From: Limnanthes douglasii subsp. nivea
Taxonomy: Eukaryota > Streptophyta > Magnoliopsida > Brassicales > Limnanthaceae
NCBI GenBank assembly: GCA_036936605.1
Contig: JAUPFV010000001.1
Location: forward strand, 319,264,250 to 319,328,249
DNA length: 64,000 bases
Reading direction: 5' to 3'
Positions 1 through 11,640 of this stretch are shown here, in pieces. The notes under the pieces are model-generated. The model made no database searches. It saw nothing but the letters and a program-made list of their open reading frames with translations, and was not told the origin of the DNA. The position numbers and the translations under genes are program-made. Numbering within the stretch: position 1 is the stretch's first letter; every line of letters begins with the position of its first letter.

Positions 1-288
1 GGCCCTTGGGTAACCGATCATTCAGACCTTGCTTTCGATTGTGATGAGGATTATTATATAGCTCATCAGATTTGGGACACTCTTATGGATTTTTTTCTCT
101 CTAGATCCTTTTTGAGCTTGCCTTTAGGCTCTTAGTGCCTCAATTTCTTATCAAAACTGGTCACGCTCTTCCTGCATGAACAATCTCTCCTCAATATCAT
201 GATTCACATGAGAGGTATGCACATGCTCCTCTTCGACTCTAACCTCTTTATTTTCCAGAGAGGGGTTTGTTTGCATATCGTGATCCAT
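1..288 (-). pseudogene. Start of gag of an LTR retrotransposon, cut by the window edge
   Basis: A minus-strand frame opens with ATG at 286-288 (MDHDMQTNPSLENK...) and reads about 44 codons before a TGA followed by TAA. After the stops the frame still encodes an EIEALRA-like stretch. The first 40-50 residues have the same layout as the gag start of the element at 18374-28526: an acidic N terminus, an ERD motif, then EALRA/EELRA. The two are therefore probably related Tat-type Ty3/gypsy families. The body of gag lies left of the window. The stops say this copy is dead. The family link is inferred from short motifs. Confidence 0.45.
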
Positions 289-376
289 ATTTCAAAGAAT
301 TCTGAAGGCAAATTTGTAAGTTAGGTTTTGGATGATGATATCCGGGTACTTTTCACTCCTATTGTGGTCGCCAATT

Positions 377-614
377 TGGTGATGATAAAATCTGATCGGA
401 AGGTATTTTTGGTAAGTGTTTATGTGATGTATTAAATTCAGGGTCAAGGGTAGAGAGATAATTTAGGTGCATGTATTTAATATGTAGAGAGATAATGTTC
501 CAACCCTCTTAAATGTTATACTTTTGAGTATTTATAGATTGATTTTAGGTCCATGGGCCATCCGGGTGAGGTCTAGAATCTGGGTTGACCCATCATCCTC
601 CAAGCCGATCAACA
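377..614 (-). repeat. Probable LTR (element 5' LTR) of the edge retrotransposon
   Basis: In element sense the block starts TGTTGATC and ends ATCACCA, so it has TG...CA ends. Inside it lie a TATAAATAC box and a CCCATGGACC motif at places matching the LTRs of the 18-28 kb element. The adjoining inner sequence at 359-376 (element sense aattggcgaccaca) resembles the region just inside the LTR of that element (attgacgaccata), a probable primer-binding site. No second LTR is in the window, so the boundaries are inferred. Confidence 0.45.
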
Positions 615-819
615 CTAGTTTTTATTATACATATTTCATATAAGCATATATAGCTAGCTCACAGCTTAGTCAGTATTGCGCTTATTTTTTTTATCTAAAT
701 TGTCGTTTTAGAAAAAATTCGACAATTTTCCGTCTATTGGTCTAAGAAAATATCTGACCCTATCAGACAAGATCAGAGATTGTTTTTCTTTAACTGATTG
801 GCAAATCTCAATCTTATTT

Positions 820-2250
820 TGTAGCTAGACATAACATTACAGACAATATCCCCATCTCTCAAAAGTTTCCAAAGGGTTATAAAACTATTTGTAAGGGACC
901 AAATGCGGCTCTTTAAGATTGACATGATGATAGATTTTGATAATATTATGTGGTACCTTATCTTCGATATCTTGGTGACCATAAATTTCCTCGTCCAGAT
1001 GATCAAGTAGATTATTTACTGATTGTAACACTTTTTTTTATACTAATAGTATTAATGGAGACCCTCACGAGAATTTTAAGAGAAGAAAAAGTTTAAGAAA
1101 ATGTGATCCTCTGTCCTAATTCTTATTCGTCTTAGTCATACAAGTTCTTTCCAATATCCTCAAAAAGAAAAGTAATAATGTGAACTTCAATTTCCATTAT
1201 AAGTGTCATAAGCTTAAGATTGCCAACCTCTGTTTTGCAAACGATTTGATGATTTAGTGTCGTGGTAAATTAACTCCCTCAATCTTAGTAAGGATGAATT
1301 TAAGGATTTGTTTGAATTCTTAAGCCTTAAAATTAGACCCTAGAAGAGTCATGTCGTCTTCTCTGGTGTTAACCCCTCACTAAGAACTGAGTTGATCAAT
1401 ATCCTTGGCTTCAATGTACGTTCTCTTCGGGTTAAATATCTTGTAGTCCCTTCGTCTGTTTTATAGCGTATTTCGCCCTATTCTGGACAAAATTACTTTT
1501 ATATTGCCTCTCAGACTTCTAAACACCTCTCTTAAGTAGTAGGCTTCAACTCGTTTAAACTGTGATATTCGCGTGACATATTTATTAGTCTTTCAATTCT
1601 AAAAGATCTCTCTCATTTGCATGAGAATAACCTTCACTCCGAATGTTTGTTGAATCCATCAAACATATCATTTATAAGTTTGAATATACTCACGGTATCT
1701 GGACTGATCAAGCTCGGCTTCAGCTTTAACGGTGGTGATTGGTCATCTTGGTATATAGAGGCCTTGAATTGGCATTCCTCTAAATACCATCATTTTTAGA
1801 CTGCTTGTTTTGGTGTGGTCATTCATCATCATGACTCAATAATATTTGGTTCTTCTCTCGTCTTCGTCTTTGAGGTGTTGCGCCTTATTCTTTATGACCT
1901 TCCGTTTAGATTAATAGTATTAAAAGTGATCTGTTGATGTAATCATGTGCCCATATCTCACTTCTTTGTTAGTTGTAAGTTCCTCCATATTTTGTGATTG
2001 TTTCAATTGATTTTTGGTTATGTTGGCTTATCCCATGTTGGCTTCGGTTGGATCTCTCGATTATTGATCTCCTTCCGTTCTCGTCTTGTGACTCACTCTT
2101 TTCTTCTTTTTTATTTGTGGAAGCTACTGTTGCTGTCTGTAATGAAACTTTGGACTATCATCACACACACAAAATTACGTTTTTTTATCTTTCTTTTTTT
2201 ATCTCCAATCTTTACCGACATCTAAACGTTATCAGCAAATTTGTTATTCT
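820..2250 (+). mobile_element. L1-type LINE remnant, reverse transcriptase to 3' end
   Basis: Broken plus-strand frames give successive L1-type reverse transcriptase motifs. These are the NITDNI helix region, then GDPLSP (seen as DPLSPIL) near 1100, LCFANDL in place of LCFADDL near 1230, and the GF.V..LRVKYL segment near 1420. The stretch 1700-1900 matches the C-terminal region before the 3' end (WYIEALN, IIFG). The same order recurs in the LINEs at 12690-16110 and 35900-39360, so all three are one broad family. Many stops and a D-to-N change in the catalytic motif show that it is inactive. The 5' part, including the endonuclease, is missing. Confidence 0.75.
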
Positions 2251-2952
2251 TTAACCTACCCTCACTCTTTTTTATGCATACTGATCCAAACTATTTGTGT
2301 TCTTTAACCATTTTTGTATATCTATTTTTGACAAAATGTCTATTTTTCAAAATATACGGAATGAATAATATTTTTATTTAATTTGACATTTAGTTATTAA
2401 AAATCAGAGAAAAATATACTCACTATTTATTTAAATTCAGTGTAATTGTAAATTATTTATTCTCTTGAATGGTCACGATAGGATTCCAACCAACATACCT
2501 GATGTGATCCTAATTCTCAAAATTAATAATTCGAATGAGATATTAGTAGAGTTGTGATGACGTGGTGGTCCCAATTTCCAGCAATCCGCATCATTTTGCT
2601 ATACGTTTCTTTTCGATCTTCGAATTTACGATATGATGATTTTATGAACACGCGATCTCTCTTTTTGCATTGAACTTTCATTGTCTTACCCTTTCAATAT
2701 TTGTTCATTTAAGTCAAAGTTAAAATATAAATTTGGAAAACAATTTGATTCAACGATCGTTTCTAGTCTTGTCTCTATCAAATTTCAGTCCTAGCCTTAT
2801 CTATATGGTTTTTAGAACCAAAACAAAAGGCTTTCAATGCATAATTGTATTCAACACTTAACAAAACGGAATTATTTCTATAATTGTTGAAAAATTGACT
2901 GTAAATGACTTAGTGTATTAAATACGAATAGAGGTATTTAGAGGATTCCAGC
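2251..2952. other. AT-rich intergenic stretch
   Basis: No reading frame, tandem repeat or recognisable element was seen. It lies between the LINE remnant and a MITE and may hold LINE 3' sequence at its left end. Confidence 0.5.
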
Positions 2953-3341
2953 TAGGGATGAACAGACTGATTTTGTTCGGCCGATATGGTCCGGTTCGGT
3001 AGGATTTTATACTGTCCAAACATAAAACGGATTTTAAAAATTATAACTCGCAAGTGTATTGGATCGAGTTTGGATTTTAATTCATCTATCCAATGCGTCT
3101 CAAACATTATAGAATATACAAAGATAATAATATATTATATATAAAATCAAAATAATATATTTAAAAGACAATATAATATATATTTAAAATAAAATAAAAA
3201 ATATAAAAAATATATTAAAATTGATGTTCGCGACTAAACCCGATTGACCTGCAGACATAAACGGTTGGGTTCAAGTGCAAAAAAATGGACACGGGTGAAT
3301 CAACCTAAATCCGGCCTGCGGATGGTCCATCGACCTTTCTA
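2953..3341. mobile_element. hAT-like MITE
   Basis: A 389-bp non-coding block begins TAGGGATG and ends CTTTCTA (reverse complement TAGAAAGG). It is bracketed by near-identical 8-bp direct repeats, ATTCCAGC at 2945-2952 and ATTCCAAC at 3342-3349. An 8-bp duplication and TAGGG ends are typical of hAT elements. The interior is AT-rich with GC-richer ends. The inverted ends match poorly, so the call is tentative. Confidence 0.45.
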
Positions 3342-3571
3342 ATTCCAACCTAGTTTCTATAGTTCGAAATACATATTTGTAATTTAGATTATTAATTTTT
3401 TTACAATAAAAATATTTAAATAAATTAATCATTTTATATTTAAAATATTTAAAACTTAAATCGTTAGAAAAACGCTTAAAGAATCCACATTATACATTTT
3501 TATCTTACCTCTTCTTCAATTTGCTATTGACCCTTATTTATGGGTCTAACATACCATTTTTGGTGGGTATA

Positions 3572-4925
3572 ATGGAGCAATGTGAAGACTCATCGCCAAA
3601 GAATCAAACATCTTCTGGAAACTTCACTACAAAGACGCTATCCAAACTACCTTACACATCGTCAAAAAACCGAAACTTCGAAAAGCTGGCAAATCACAAG
3701 AATGATAGATTAAACATTTATGAGAAAGACTTTCCACCTTTATCATTCAAAACCAAAAGCCTTCAATCTGAAAATGGGAAGATCATGCTCAACGCATCTC
3801 AAAACACAAAATTAGACACATTTCAAACTTCGAACATGATCCTCAAATCACCTGCAAACAAATAGAGAAAACCTCTTATGCATATATTACAAGAACAAAA
3901 ATAAAGGACTTTAAACATGATTCATAAAAAAATATAACCAAATAGCTATCAATTTGAGGCCCATGATAAAAATAGTCTAGTGCTTTATTCAAAACATGCC
4001 TTCATGGTAAGTTCACAACATGAAGACCTAGATGTCCTGTATTAAACAATTCTTAGAATTTTTTAGATTCTCAAGACAATTCAACATATCTCATTAGGAT
4101 CCTAGGTATATTATCATTGAGTTTGATCTGCTAGAAGATATTAAAAGATTGTGGAGGAGAAATGTCTGGTCCATTGATCGAAGACTATGAGGTTTGAAAT
4201 GACAGCCATTTTTTACCACTAACTCAAAACTCATGTTTGGATATCAAATGCAAAACTTATCGAAGTATGTGTTTAATTTTGATATTATAAAGAACATTGG
4301 AAATGCTCTAGGAAAGGTTATTACAATATGAGTACAGTGAAATTTGGTTAAAATGGATGTTTCTTAGGCTCAATATACCAAAGTTTGGATTAGTTTTTGT
4401 GAGGAAGAAGGATTTTGACACAACATTTTTTTATGATTCTGTTCCACACTATTGCTCAGAGTGTTTCGTTTGGTTTATAGTAAAATAGCTTGTAAAAAAC
4501 TCCAAAATCTAAAATAAATCCAAAACAATAAAAACAATTAATTTAGTCCACCTTACCTTGGTAATTATCTTAATCAACTAAATACTAGGATGCCAAATGT
4601 GAAGTCAATTGTCATAAAAGAGGCAAGTTCAAGAAACCAGTCTGGTAAGAATAAGGATTCAACTATACAAGTTTCATTGGAGGTCTTAAAGGAGAAACAC
4701 TCAGTCATTCCTACACCAGTCTGCAATAAACCTATCTCACTAAAAAAATAATTCCATTATCCCTACCACAATATACAAGGAGTCATCTAAGGAAAACATA
4801 GACATTAAGGGACATAAATCATTAAAGCTCTTCACGCAATTAAAACAAATGTAATATTCTCTGAACAAATAGAAAATGGTACCATATGGAGCCTTCCTGC
4901 CTCACATGTCATTGAAGAAAGACAA
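3572..4925 (+). pseudogene. LINE ORF1 (DUF4283/zinc-knuckle type) remnant
   Basis: An ATG at 3572 (MEQCEDSSPKNQ...) opens 98 codons containing the DFPPL motif common near the start of plant LINE ORF1 proteins. Beyond its stop, broken frames continue with FDIIKNIGNALG near 4270-4310 and YDSVPHYCSECF near 4440. These are hallmarks of the DUF4283 domain and the following zinc knuckle in plant L1 ORF1. ORF1 is the RNA-binding protein of the LINE particle. A Ser/Lys/Pro-rich tail runs to about 4925. No endonuclease or reverse transcriptase follows, so this is a 5' fragment. It lies downstream of the 820-2250 remnant and therefore belongs to a different insertion. Confidence 0.65.
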
Positions 4926-5309
4926 TAATTAGATGGGTGGGTTGGTGGGTTAATTAATTTCGAGTTATTGGGGTTTTAAGTTGGGTTGAATTAAAATGGG
5001 TTGATTTAATTAATAAAATTGGATTTGGATTAAATTATTAATTTAATTGGGTCGGATATGGGTTATTAAGTTTAGTTAAAAGTAAAAAGTAAAAATCATT
5101 TTTACTGTGTCAACATCAGCGTCCTACACGGACGTTGATGTAGAAAGTCAAAGGGTATTTGTAGAATGAAAGATGGTTTGTGGTAAATATAAAATTATTG
5201 TGTTTTTGAAAACGTAGGGGACCTGTATATTACAAAGTTAAATGATGGGGACTGACGTCAGACAACTGTCAAACATGGAGCACCTGCAATATTTTGTAGC
5301 CAACGAAAA
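4926..5309. other. AT-rich spacer with a small hairpin
   Basis: No gene was seen. The left part is rich in ggttaatt/gggttgatt runs. A 12-bp inverted repeat with one mismatch lies at 5113-5124 and 5130-5141, with a 5-base loop. Confidence 0.4.
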
Positions 5310-5570
5310 TCTCAGCAAAGCTCGATTTAATAGAACAAAATATGCGAGGAAAGAATAAAAACCAAAACTCACCTGATACTCGCGTGAAACGAGAATGAAA
5401 AATCGTCTAATACTCGTTGAAAACTCAGAATTATAACTCTAGAAATAGTGGTATGAATCTCTCGAAAAGTACTATCTTTTTTAAAGTTTTCTAAACTTAG
5501 ATGTATTTAAGGTAGACTGTGGTACCTAGTTTATCGAAATAGTGATTATTGTTAGTTTATGGTATGAATT
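5310..5570 (+). repeat. Direct repeat, copy 1
   Basis: About 260 bp, similar in the same orientation to 6085-6335. Shared stretches include gctc.atttaat.gaacaaaa, the word actcgcgtgaaa and, near the right end, gtttatggta. Divergence is high. It could be an old duplication or the terminal repeats of a small retroelement (TRIM). Confidence 0.45.
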
Positions 5571-6084
5571 GTATGCATTACGTAGACATCTGTAATTTAA
5601 AAATGATTTTTTTACTGTTACAATGATAACATATAAATAATAATAAATATTTATATTATATTAATGAGAAAATAATGATTTTTGAATCTATTAGTAAAGA
5701 AATATTAGAATTTTATAAGAAATAAAAGTTATTTTAAAATGGTAATAAAAAAATTGAAATTACTCCATAAAGTTCTTATTTTTATATATTACCTTTATTC
5801 TAAAAAAATCGTATAAATATATATTTTATATATATATAAAAGATTTATCCATTATCTCTAGTTTCTTTATCTAGAAAATTATTTTTAAACCAATAAATAA
5901 AATCTAGAACCACCTAAAACAAATAAAATCCTAAATCAATTATACCTAATTGAATTTTATCTAAACGATTAATTATGTTTTGTCTTTAATAGTCACCCTC
6001 ATCACATAAACAAAACTAAACCTTCATAAAATAAATAGAAAATATACTAATTATATTCGGTCAATACTCACATGATGCAACATT

Positions 6085-6335
6085 CAATAGAACATAATCC
6101 TCATCAATGCTCAATTTAATTGAACAAAACTACTTGAGCAAGGAACGAGAATCAATACTCGCGTGAAATGTGAATCAAAACTCGCATGATACACTCAAAA
6201 CCACAATGCTCGTCTGAATATCGGGAAATGTACTATTTTCTGATGTTAGATATATTTAAAGTAAATTATTGTGCTTAGGTTGTTAAAACATTGATTGTTG
6301 TTGGTTTATGGTAAAAAATTTATCGATTATCTTGG
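6085..6335 (+). repeat. Direct repeat, copy 2
   Basis: Partner of 5310-5570. The roughly 510 bp between the copies is AT-rich and non-coding. The copy ends where the probable Mutator-like element begins. Confidence 0.45.
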
Positions 6336-7025
6336 CATGTGTTCTTCACCAAAATTTGACGAAGTACACATAATTTCCGCCAAACACAGACAAAAACTAT
6401 GACAACCGCACCAACTATCTGGTGCAGTGGGGCAGCCTCGCGACAGACTTCTGGCGCATGGCCGTTTTTGGAATCAGATTTTATGCGGCCCAATTTTTTA
6501 TTTTTTATTTGGTTATTTTGGTCATGTATATACTATTTTTACAATTTGTTCTCTAAGAGTTATTATTTTCAAGTAGGTTTACATATATTTCTTGTTGTTT
6601 TTTATATTATGGAATTAGGACAGAGTACAGAGTCCGGTGACAGTACGCTGATAATATGAATCAATAGAAGAGAAACAAATGTTGCTACACAAGATGTCTC
6701 ATCCCCTATCCATATGAAAATGCTCCCACTTCCACTTTGACCTCCACTCGTTTCTACATCGTCGAGCTCTACCCCTAGACGAAGACCACCTCCACCTCGT
6801 CGAGCTCCACCCTCCGATCTTTTATTTGATTTTTTTTGCGAGACGTTTAAAGACCATAATGCCTACTATGTTTGGAAAGAATAAGTCATTTCACGATTTA
6901 ATATTATTTTCAATTGATATATGTATTAATATTCAGTGCTTTATACTAACGCCAAACCATGTTATTATTTGTAAGAGTGTGAGATGCATTCGTACACCCA
7001 CTATACCATTCGTAGTAGCTGAAGT

Positions 7026-7703
7026 TTGGGATGTCATTGTAGGGTTAGAATGTTGTTGGATACCACACATTTCACCAGCCTAATCGAGCTATTGTTCTTC
7101 ATGCAGTCACAAACCTTCATTATGGAAGTTTTAATAGAGTGTTTGCATCAGGAAGCAAACATAATCCATTTCAACTTTGGTGAGATGAGTATCACCCTTG
7201 ATGATTTCCATATGATCTTGGGTATGGAAGTCGATGGTGATGTTGTTGTGATTCCGGTTAAAGATGACAAGCTGTATGTCATTTGCAATGCTGCTACACT
7301 CTAAGGTCTAGATGAGGCTGATATTAGAGCTAAAATTGAAAATTATAAAGGGATTAGGTTGGGCCATGACTTTCTTCATAACAGGTTTAGCGGTATGGCC
7401 TACCATGATAGCAACACTTTACTTATTATCGATATGGCACACTGTGTTGTACGTGCTTATATTTTTCATATGTTCGGGTGTAATCTGTTTGTTGACAAGA
7501 GAAATTCGTCCGTCAATTACAAGTACGTGTTCCTCCAATGGAACTTGATTGAGCAGATTCAACGTTATGCTTTGGATACTACGATGTTGATATATATGTA
7601 TAATTATCTAAGAGATGCCTCATTACAGGTGACGAAAACTATGGGTAGGTTTATTGCACTCCTACATGACATGCTTTTTAATAAAATTGTTTTTACAATG
7701 TAA
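7026..7703 (+). pseudogene. Plant mobile domain (PMD) protein, broken
   Basis: A single frame reads from 7026 to 7703 with one in-frame TAA at 7302-7304. Its first part has FNFGEMSITLDDFHMILGM, matching the PMD signature (E.H.FH.P.GEMT.TL.D...LLGL..DG). After the stop it continues with LGHDFLHNRF, RAYIFHMFGCNLFVDK and a YVFLQWNLIEQIQRYALDT segment, matching the ARAYLL..LG..LF.D and Y...L.DL......Y.WG parts of the domain. PMD occurs in MAIN/MAIL1 proteins and in transposon-borne relatives. The upstream 6700-6830 encodes Ser/Pro/Arg-rich sequence and may be its N terminus. The single stop suggests fairly recent loss. Confidence 0.7.
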
Positions 7704-8062
7704 ACTAATTATATGTCTCATAAAGCTTCCCATAAGCCTCCACAAACTCATGAAAAAATCATTACTAGGTACACTTATTGAATCTGGTTCTAAATGTTCA
7801 GGTTTATGAGCTCGTGGAGGATGTTAATGATACAGTAATATGATATTTGGTTCCCGATTTTTTATATTACATTGAATAACATATGCTAGACTTTTTAAAC
7901 GATCATTAATAGACTGCATCTTGCACAATCAGAGTTGAAATGATCGCCTTCTCGAACAACGTTTAAAATCTTTTGGTTCATGTATTTCAATTTATGATAT
8001 TTTTTCAGTTTATATTCTATGTATATGTTATTTTTGTTCTATGTATTTGTTTAGGTTGTGAA

Positions 8063-8460
8063 CAATAATTCATTAATAGACTATCGATTTAGTGACAAAT
8101 AGTCCATGGACTTTCAAAACTCAAGTAGTAATCCATTGACTATCAAGTTTGGATTTAGTTAGTCTCTCATATATGTTGATTAATATAAAGCTGTTATTGA
8201 CACCATACTCAATAGAAACTTGTATCACGAATGGTCCTTCGACTTTAGGTCAAAGTTCAAATATAGTCAAGGTTAAAGTCAACATACCATTAATTATACA
8301 AGTTTCTCTTGAGTATTGTGTCACGTGGCTGCTTTACATTAATCAGCAGATGTGAAAGACTAATTTTATCAAAATTGGATAGTCTAAGGACTACCACGGG
8401 ACTTTTGAAAGTCCAACAACTATCTGTCACTAAAGTCGATAGTCCGTGGACAAATTATTG
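8063..8460. mobile_element. MITE with long terminal inverted repeats
   Basis: The arms 8063-8190 and 8332-8460 are inverted copies of each other (about 128 bp, imperfect). They share CAATAATT ends, gactatcga, tttagtgaca, tggactttcaaaa and gattaat.taaag near the inner end. The central loop is about 140 bp and non-coding. No clear target duplication was seen. It is nested in the Mutator-like region between the PMD and transposase frames. Confidence 0.7.
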
Positions 8461-9079
8461 TATAAAACCTATTTGTTTATGATGTTTTTTTAGTTTATGA
8501 TGCATCTTTTAGTTTATGTTTTATGTATTTACTTCTCTTGTTTTAAATTTTATGATATTTTTTAGTATATGTTCAATGCGTTCAAAGAGTTTATAAATGT
8601 TAATTCCAAAAGAGATCAATATTTAAGTGTGTTAATCCAATCTTTAGTCATAGCACCAATGTTTATAACATCGTATTTGCTTATGATATTTTTTAAATGT
8701 TATAAAACAAATTTCCTGTTATCACCATCCTTTGGCAAAAACTAGGTAGATTCCACCAAAGGATATCGGTAATATGCAAACAATTTTTGCAACCTCCTCT
8801 TTTTTGTCTTCCATATGTATTGGCAAAAATTTACGATTTTCCAGCAAGCTGTTGGCGGAAGAGACATCAAAACCGTCATTCCTTGGCAGTTTTGGCAGGC
8901 TAGGTGCTAACCATTGGCGGATTGTACGTTGTTGTGCACCAAACGTTGGCAGCAATATGGAAATGTTTTTATTTTCTATTTTTTTAAATGTAAAACTTAT
9001 ACATAATAAATTAATGGTGAGATACATGTTCTATGATTTCAAATAGTTTATACACGTTCGTTTCAAAATAAAATTGAGG

Positions 9080-9687
9080 TTATAAGTTAAAAAGTAAATC
9101 AATCATTATCCAAAAAAACAAATAGTAGTTCAGTGTACATTACAAAAAACTAATACACCTTACAAATGAAAAAATATTTTAGGTCTTTTGTTAAGTCTAC
9201 TATTAATGGCTCGCATTCTCCGGATCATAATCCATATGTTTCCGGTATGGGATGTTGTAGTCGTAAAAAATCTTTCACTCTTTCAAACAATGACCCCGAT
9301 CAAGGTTTAACATATTCTGTAGTAATGTAGACTCTCGTAGGATCTATCATTGGTAAAGTTGAACTTTGAACCATATCAACCTATAAAAAGTAAAATAAAA
9401 AAACCAAATTAAATTATATAAAACGATAATATCATCTTAGTAACTAAAAATGTTTTATATATAAATTAACTACTTACATGAACAAAATGATTTTTATTCA
9501 CAAAAATAACCCCAAACTCTACCGGAGGGTAGTCTGTTGGTGGTGTATCTTTAATAGATAAATAAGTTGTACAACCATCATCAGAAAAGCAATAGAAAAC
9601 ACATTTGAAAACGGTCGTGATTAGTTTAACACAACTTGGTAACAACATCCAATTTTCTAACGGTACATTCTCTTTCCAATATTTCAA
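9080..9687 (-). pseudogene. OTU-like cysteine-protease-type tail of MULE transposase
   Basis: The minus-strand frame 9687-9466 reads NWMLLPSCVKLITTVFKCV, then FGVIFVNKNHFVHV. This matches the W..MP..G.LIA..Y.VV / IAFVN.NHFVQV pattern of the OTU-type domain that follows MURA in many plant MULEs. A further piece, VKDFLRL and a DLT motif near 9190-9300, fits the short tail after it. The catalytic role of this domain in transposition is not established. Stops interrupt the frame. Confidence 0.55.
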
Positions 9688-10039
9688 TTGGCGTACTTAT
9701 TTTTATACCTCAACTTCTTCTAGAAAATATATGGAATTTAAGTAAAACTCTCTATATGTTTAGTTCATGTACTAACGATTGTTTAACGAGTTTCCACCCA
9801 CTTTTGACGCCAAACCAACCATGAGTGTTGATTCCAAAGCCACAACTTCCATCGTGTTTAACGTTGGTAATTTTCTTATGAAATTATGTATCTATCATGG
9901 TACGTCTGATGCATACCTTGTATTCGGTATGTTAGGCATTGTTTTACCAGCATTAGGCAGCCACAAGGTTGTTTTTTAAAGATAATAAATGGTTTTGCTT
10001 AAAATTTATTCACCGTAATTATAGTTACTTTTAACTTTA

Positions 10040-11640
10040 TATGCAACTCGTGTTTATTTTGTTGTCGGAGGTTTTACGTCGAAATTAGTACAGACTTGTC
10101 CAACGATCGCTTTAGCGGTGCTACTGAAAGTACCAACTGGTGTTCTAAAACTAGCGAAAAATGTGGCCATCTTTGCGTTTCTGCATCCTTTGTATGGGAT
10201 TTCAACCACTCTTCTTCTGCGTATTCATGCATCTAAGGAAGCTTTTTTGAGAGATTAATGAAGACAAGTTTTAATGTCCTTATCGCAACCACGACCACGA
10301 CTAGGAGTATGACCGCATGTTTTCACCTTTGGTAGGGATTCGTAAACAAGATAGTAAAATGATCCAAAATCTGTGTAAATTTTTTAAGCCAATGACTTTA
10401 TTCATAAACATAAAAAATAGTTTTGTATTTAATTTTTTTGGATTGGCTCTAGTTTGTGGATACATGGTAACTCGTGTGTCGTTCGAATAATAAATTATTA
10501 TTTTACTTTTTTCACCTCCGACCTGTTTTTCAAGATAATTATCATATATTAACGTAGTATGTGATATTTATGCCTTATTAGGCGTCATATTTTCAAAATT
10601 CACGATCTTGTTAGTGTATAAATGAACAAACCTCTAATTAATTTGGTCAACGATGGTCGATGCGACGACTTCATTCCAAATGGCCAAAAAATTGTGAGTC
10701 TATTTTCAATATTTAAACATTTTTTCTATTTTCCTTTTTACATTCTTGTTGATATGCCAATTGCATAACGTTTCATTTGCGGTCATAAATTGTTCGCCTA
10801 TGATATACATCAAACAAAGTTCACGGTCCGTGATTATAACACAAGACAACTCATAATCATCTTCTTTCATAACCGATTTCAAATATCCCACATTCTCGTA
10901 GTTGTCTTCCTTCTCGTGAAGCTTGAGTGAAATGAAATGTAAAACATTTTGTTACTCGATATAACCCCGACTAACTTCCAACGATATCCCATATCTAATA
11001 ATCTTGGAAGTGATATCCACGATTATCAACCAAAGTAAGGTTTGTAGTAAATCAATGCTAACATGATGTGCAAAATTACAAATACACAAATAAATTCAAT
11101 AGCATCAGACGACCATTTTTCAACTAACTTTGTTCTTTGTCGGTGATTGTAGATATACAGATGTTGGACGCATTCTTCTGATCAACCTTCTTTAAGGAAC
11201 AAAATATTGGACGCGAAGTTGTTCCGTTTACCGTTATAAGTTTGACAAGCTCTTTTTATTTTGGTTTCAAATTCACATATTTCTTATGTCCTTGTAAATA
11301 CACAATCAGATCATGGTTGTGTTTGTAGTAAGTCATACTTAAGGCTCATATATCATCACAGTTCATCGGATTACCAACAAAATGTAAAAGACAATTGATT
11401 TTGTTTTGAAGTCGTACACCTTCCGCTTATGATCAAACTATCATACCATAAATCTAAATATACCGAATCTATCACATATATAATCTACTATAGCTACTTT
11501 TCCTTTTTCTTTTTTATCTTTTTATATTTTAAGTGAGAACACAAGTGTCTTACTGAGCTTTTCAACCCACTCGGTCATGAAGTTGAAGCTATACTCTTCG
11601 TATGCTACAAAATGGTGGGCATAGTCCACAATAGTTTTCA
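10040..11640 (-). pseudogene. MURA-type transposase of a Mutator-like element, broken
   Basis: Minus-strand frames show, in order, HNHDLIVYLQGHK near 11300, a run near 11200 like the 'K..DI...LK......N..TIYN' segment, and EDDYELSCVIITDRELCLMY near 10830. CNWHINKNVKRKIEKMF follows near 10720, and an ESAH..LKRSL-like stretch near 10130. This is the layout of the MULE transposase core: the DNA-binding region, the DDE domain with the conserved TDRELALM aspartate and C.WH motif, and the ESAH.LK segment. The enzyme excises and inserts MULE DNA. Several stops and frameshifts make it inactive. Confidence 0.75.

Noticed and set aside
6399..6659. 86-codon plus frame near the left end of the MULE region
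   Set aside because: GC-rich start then a hydrophobic AT-driven tail; no similarity that I recognise.
8722..9046. Opposed frames of about 90-100 codons on both strands
   Set aside because: Sequence is dominated by repeated TTGGC words; neither frame shows a known motif.
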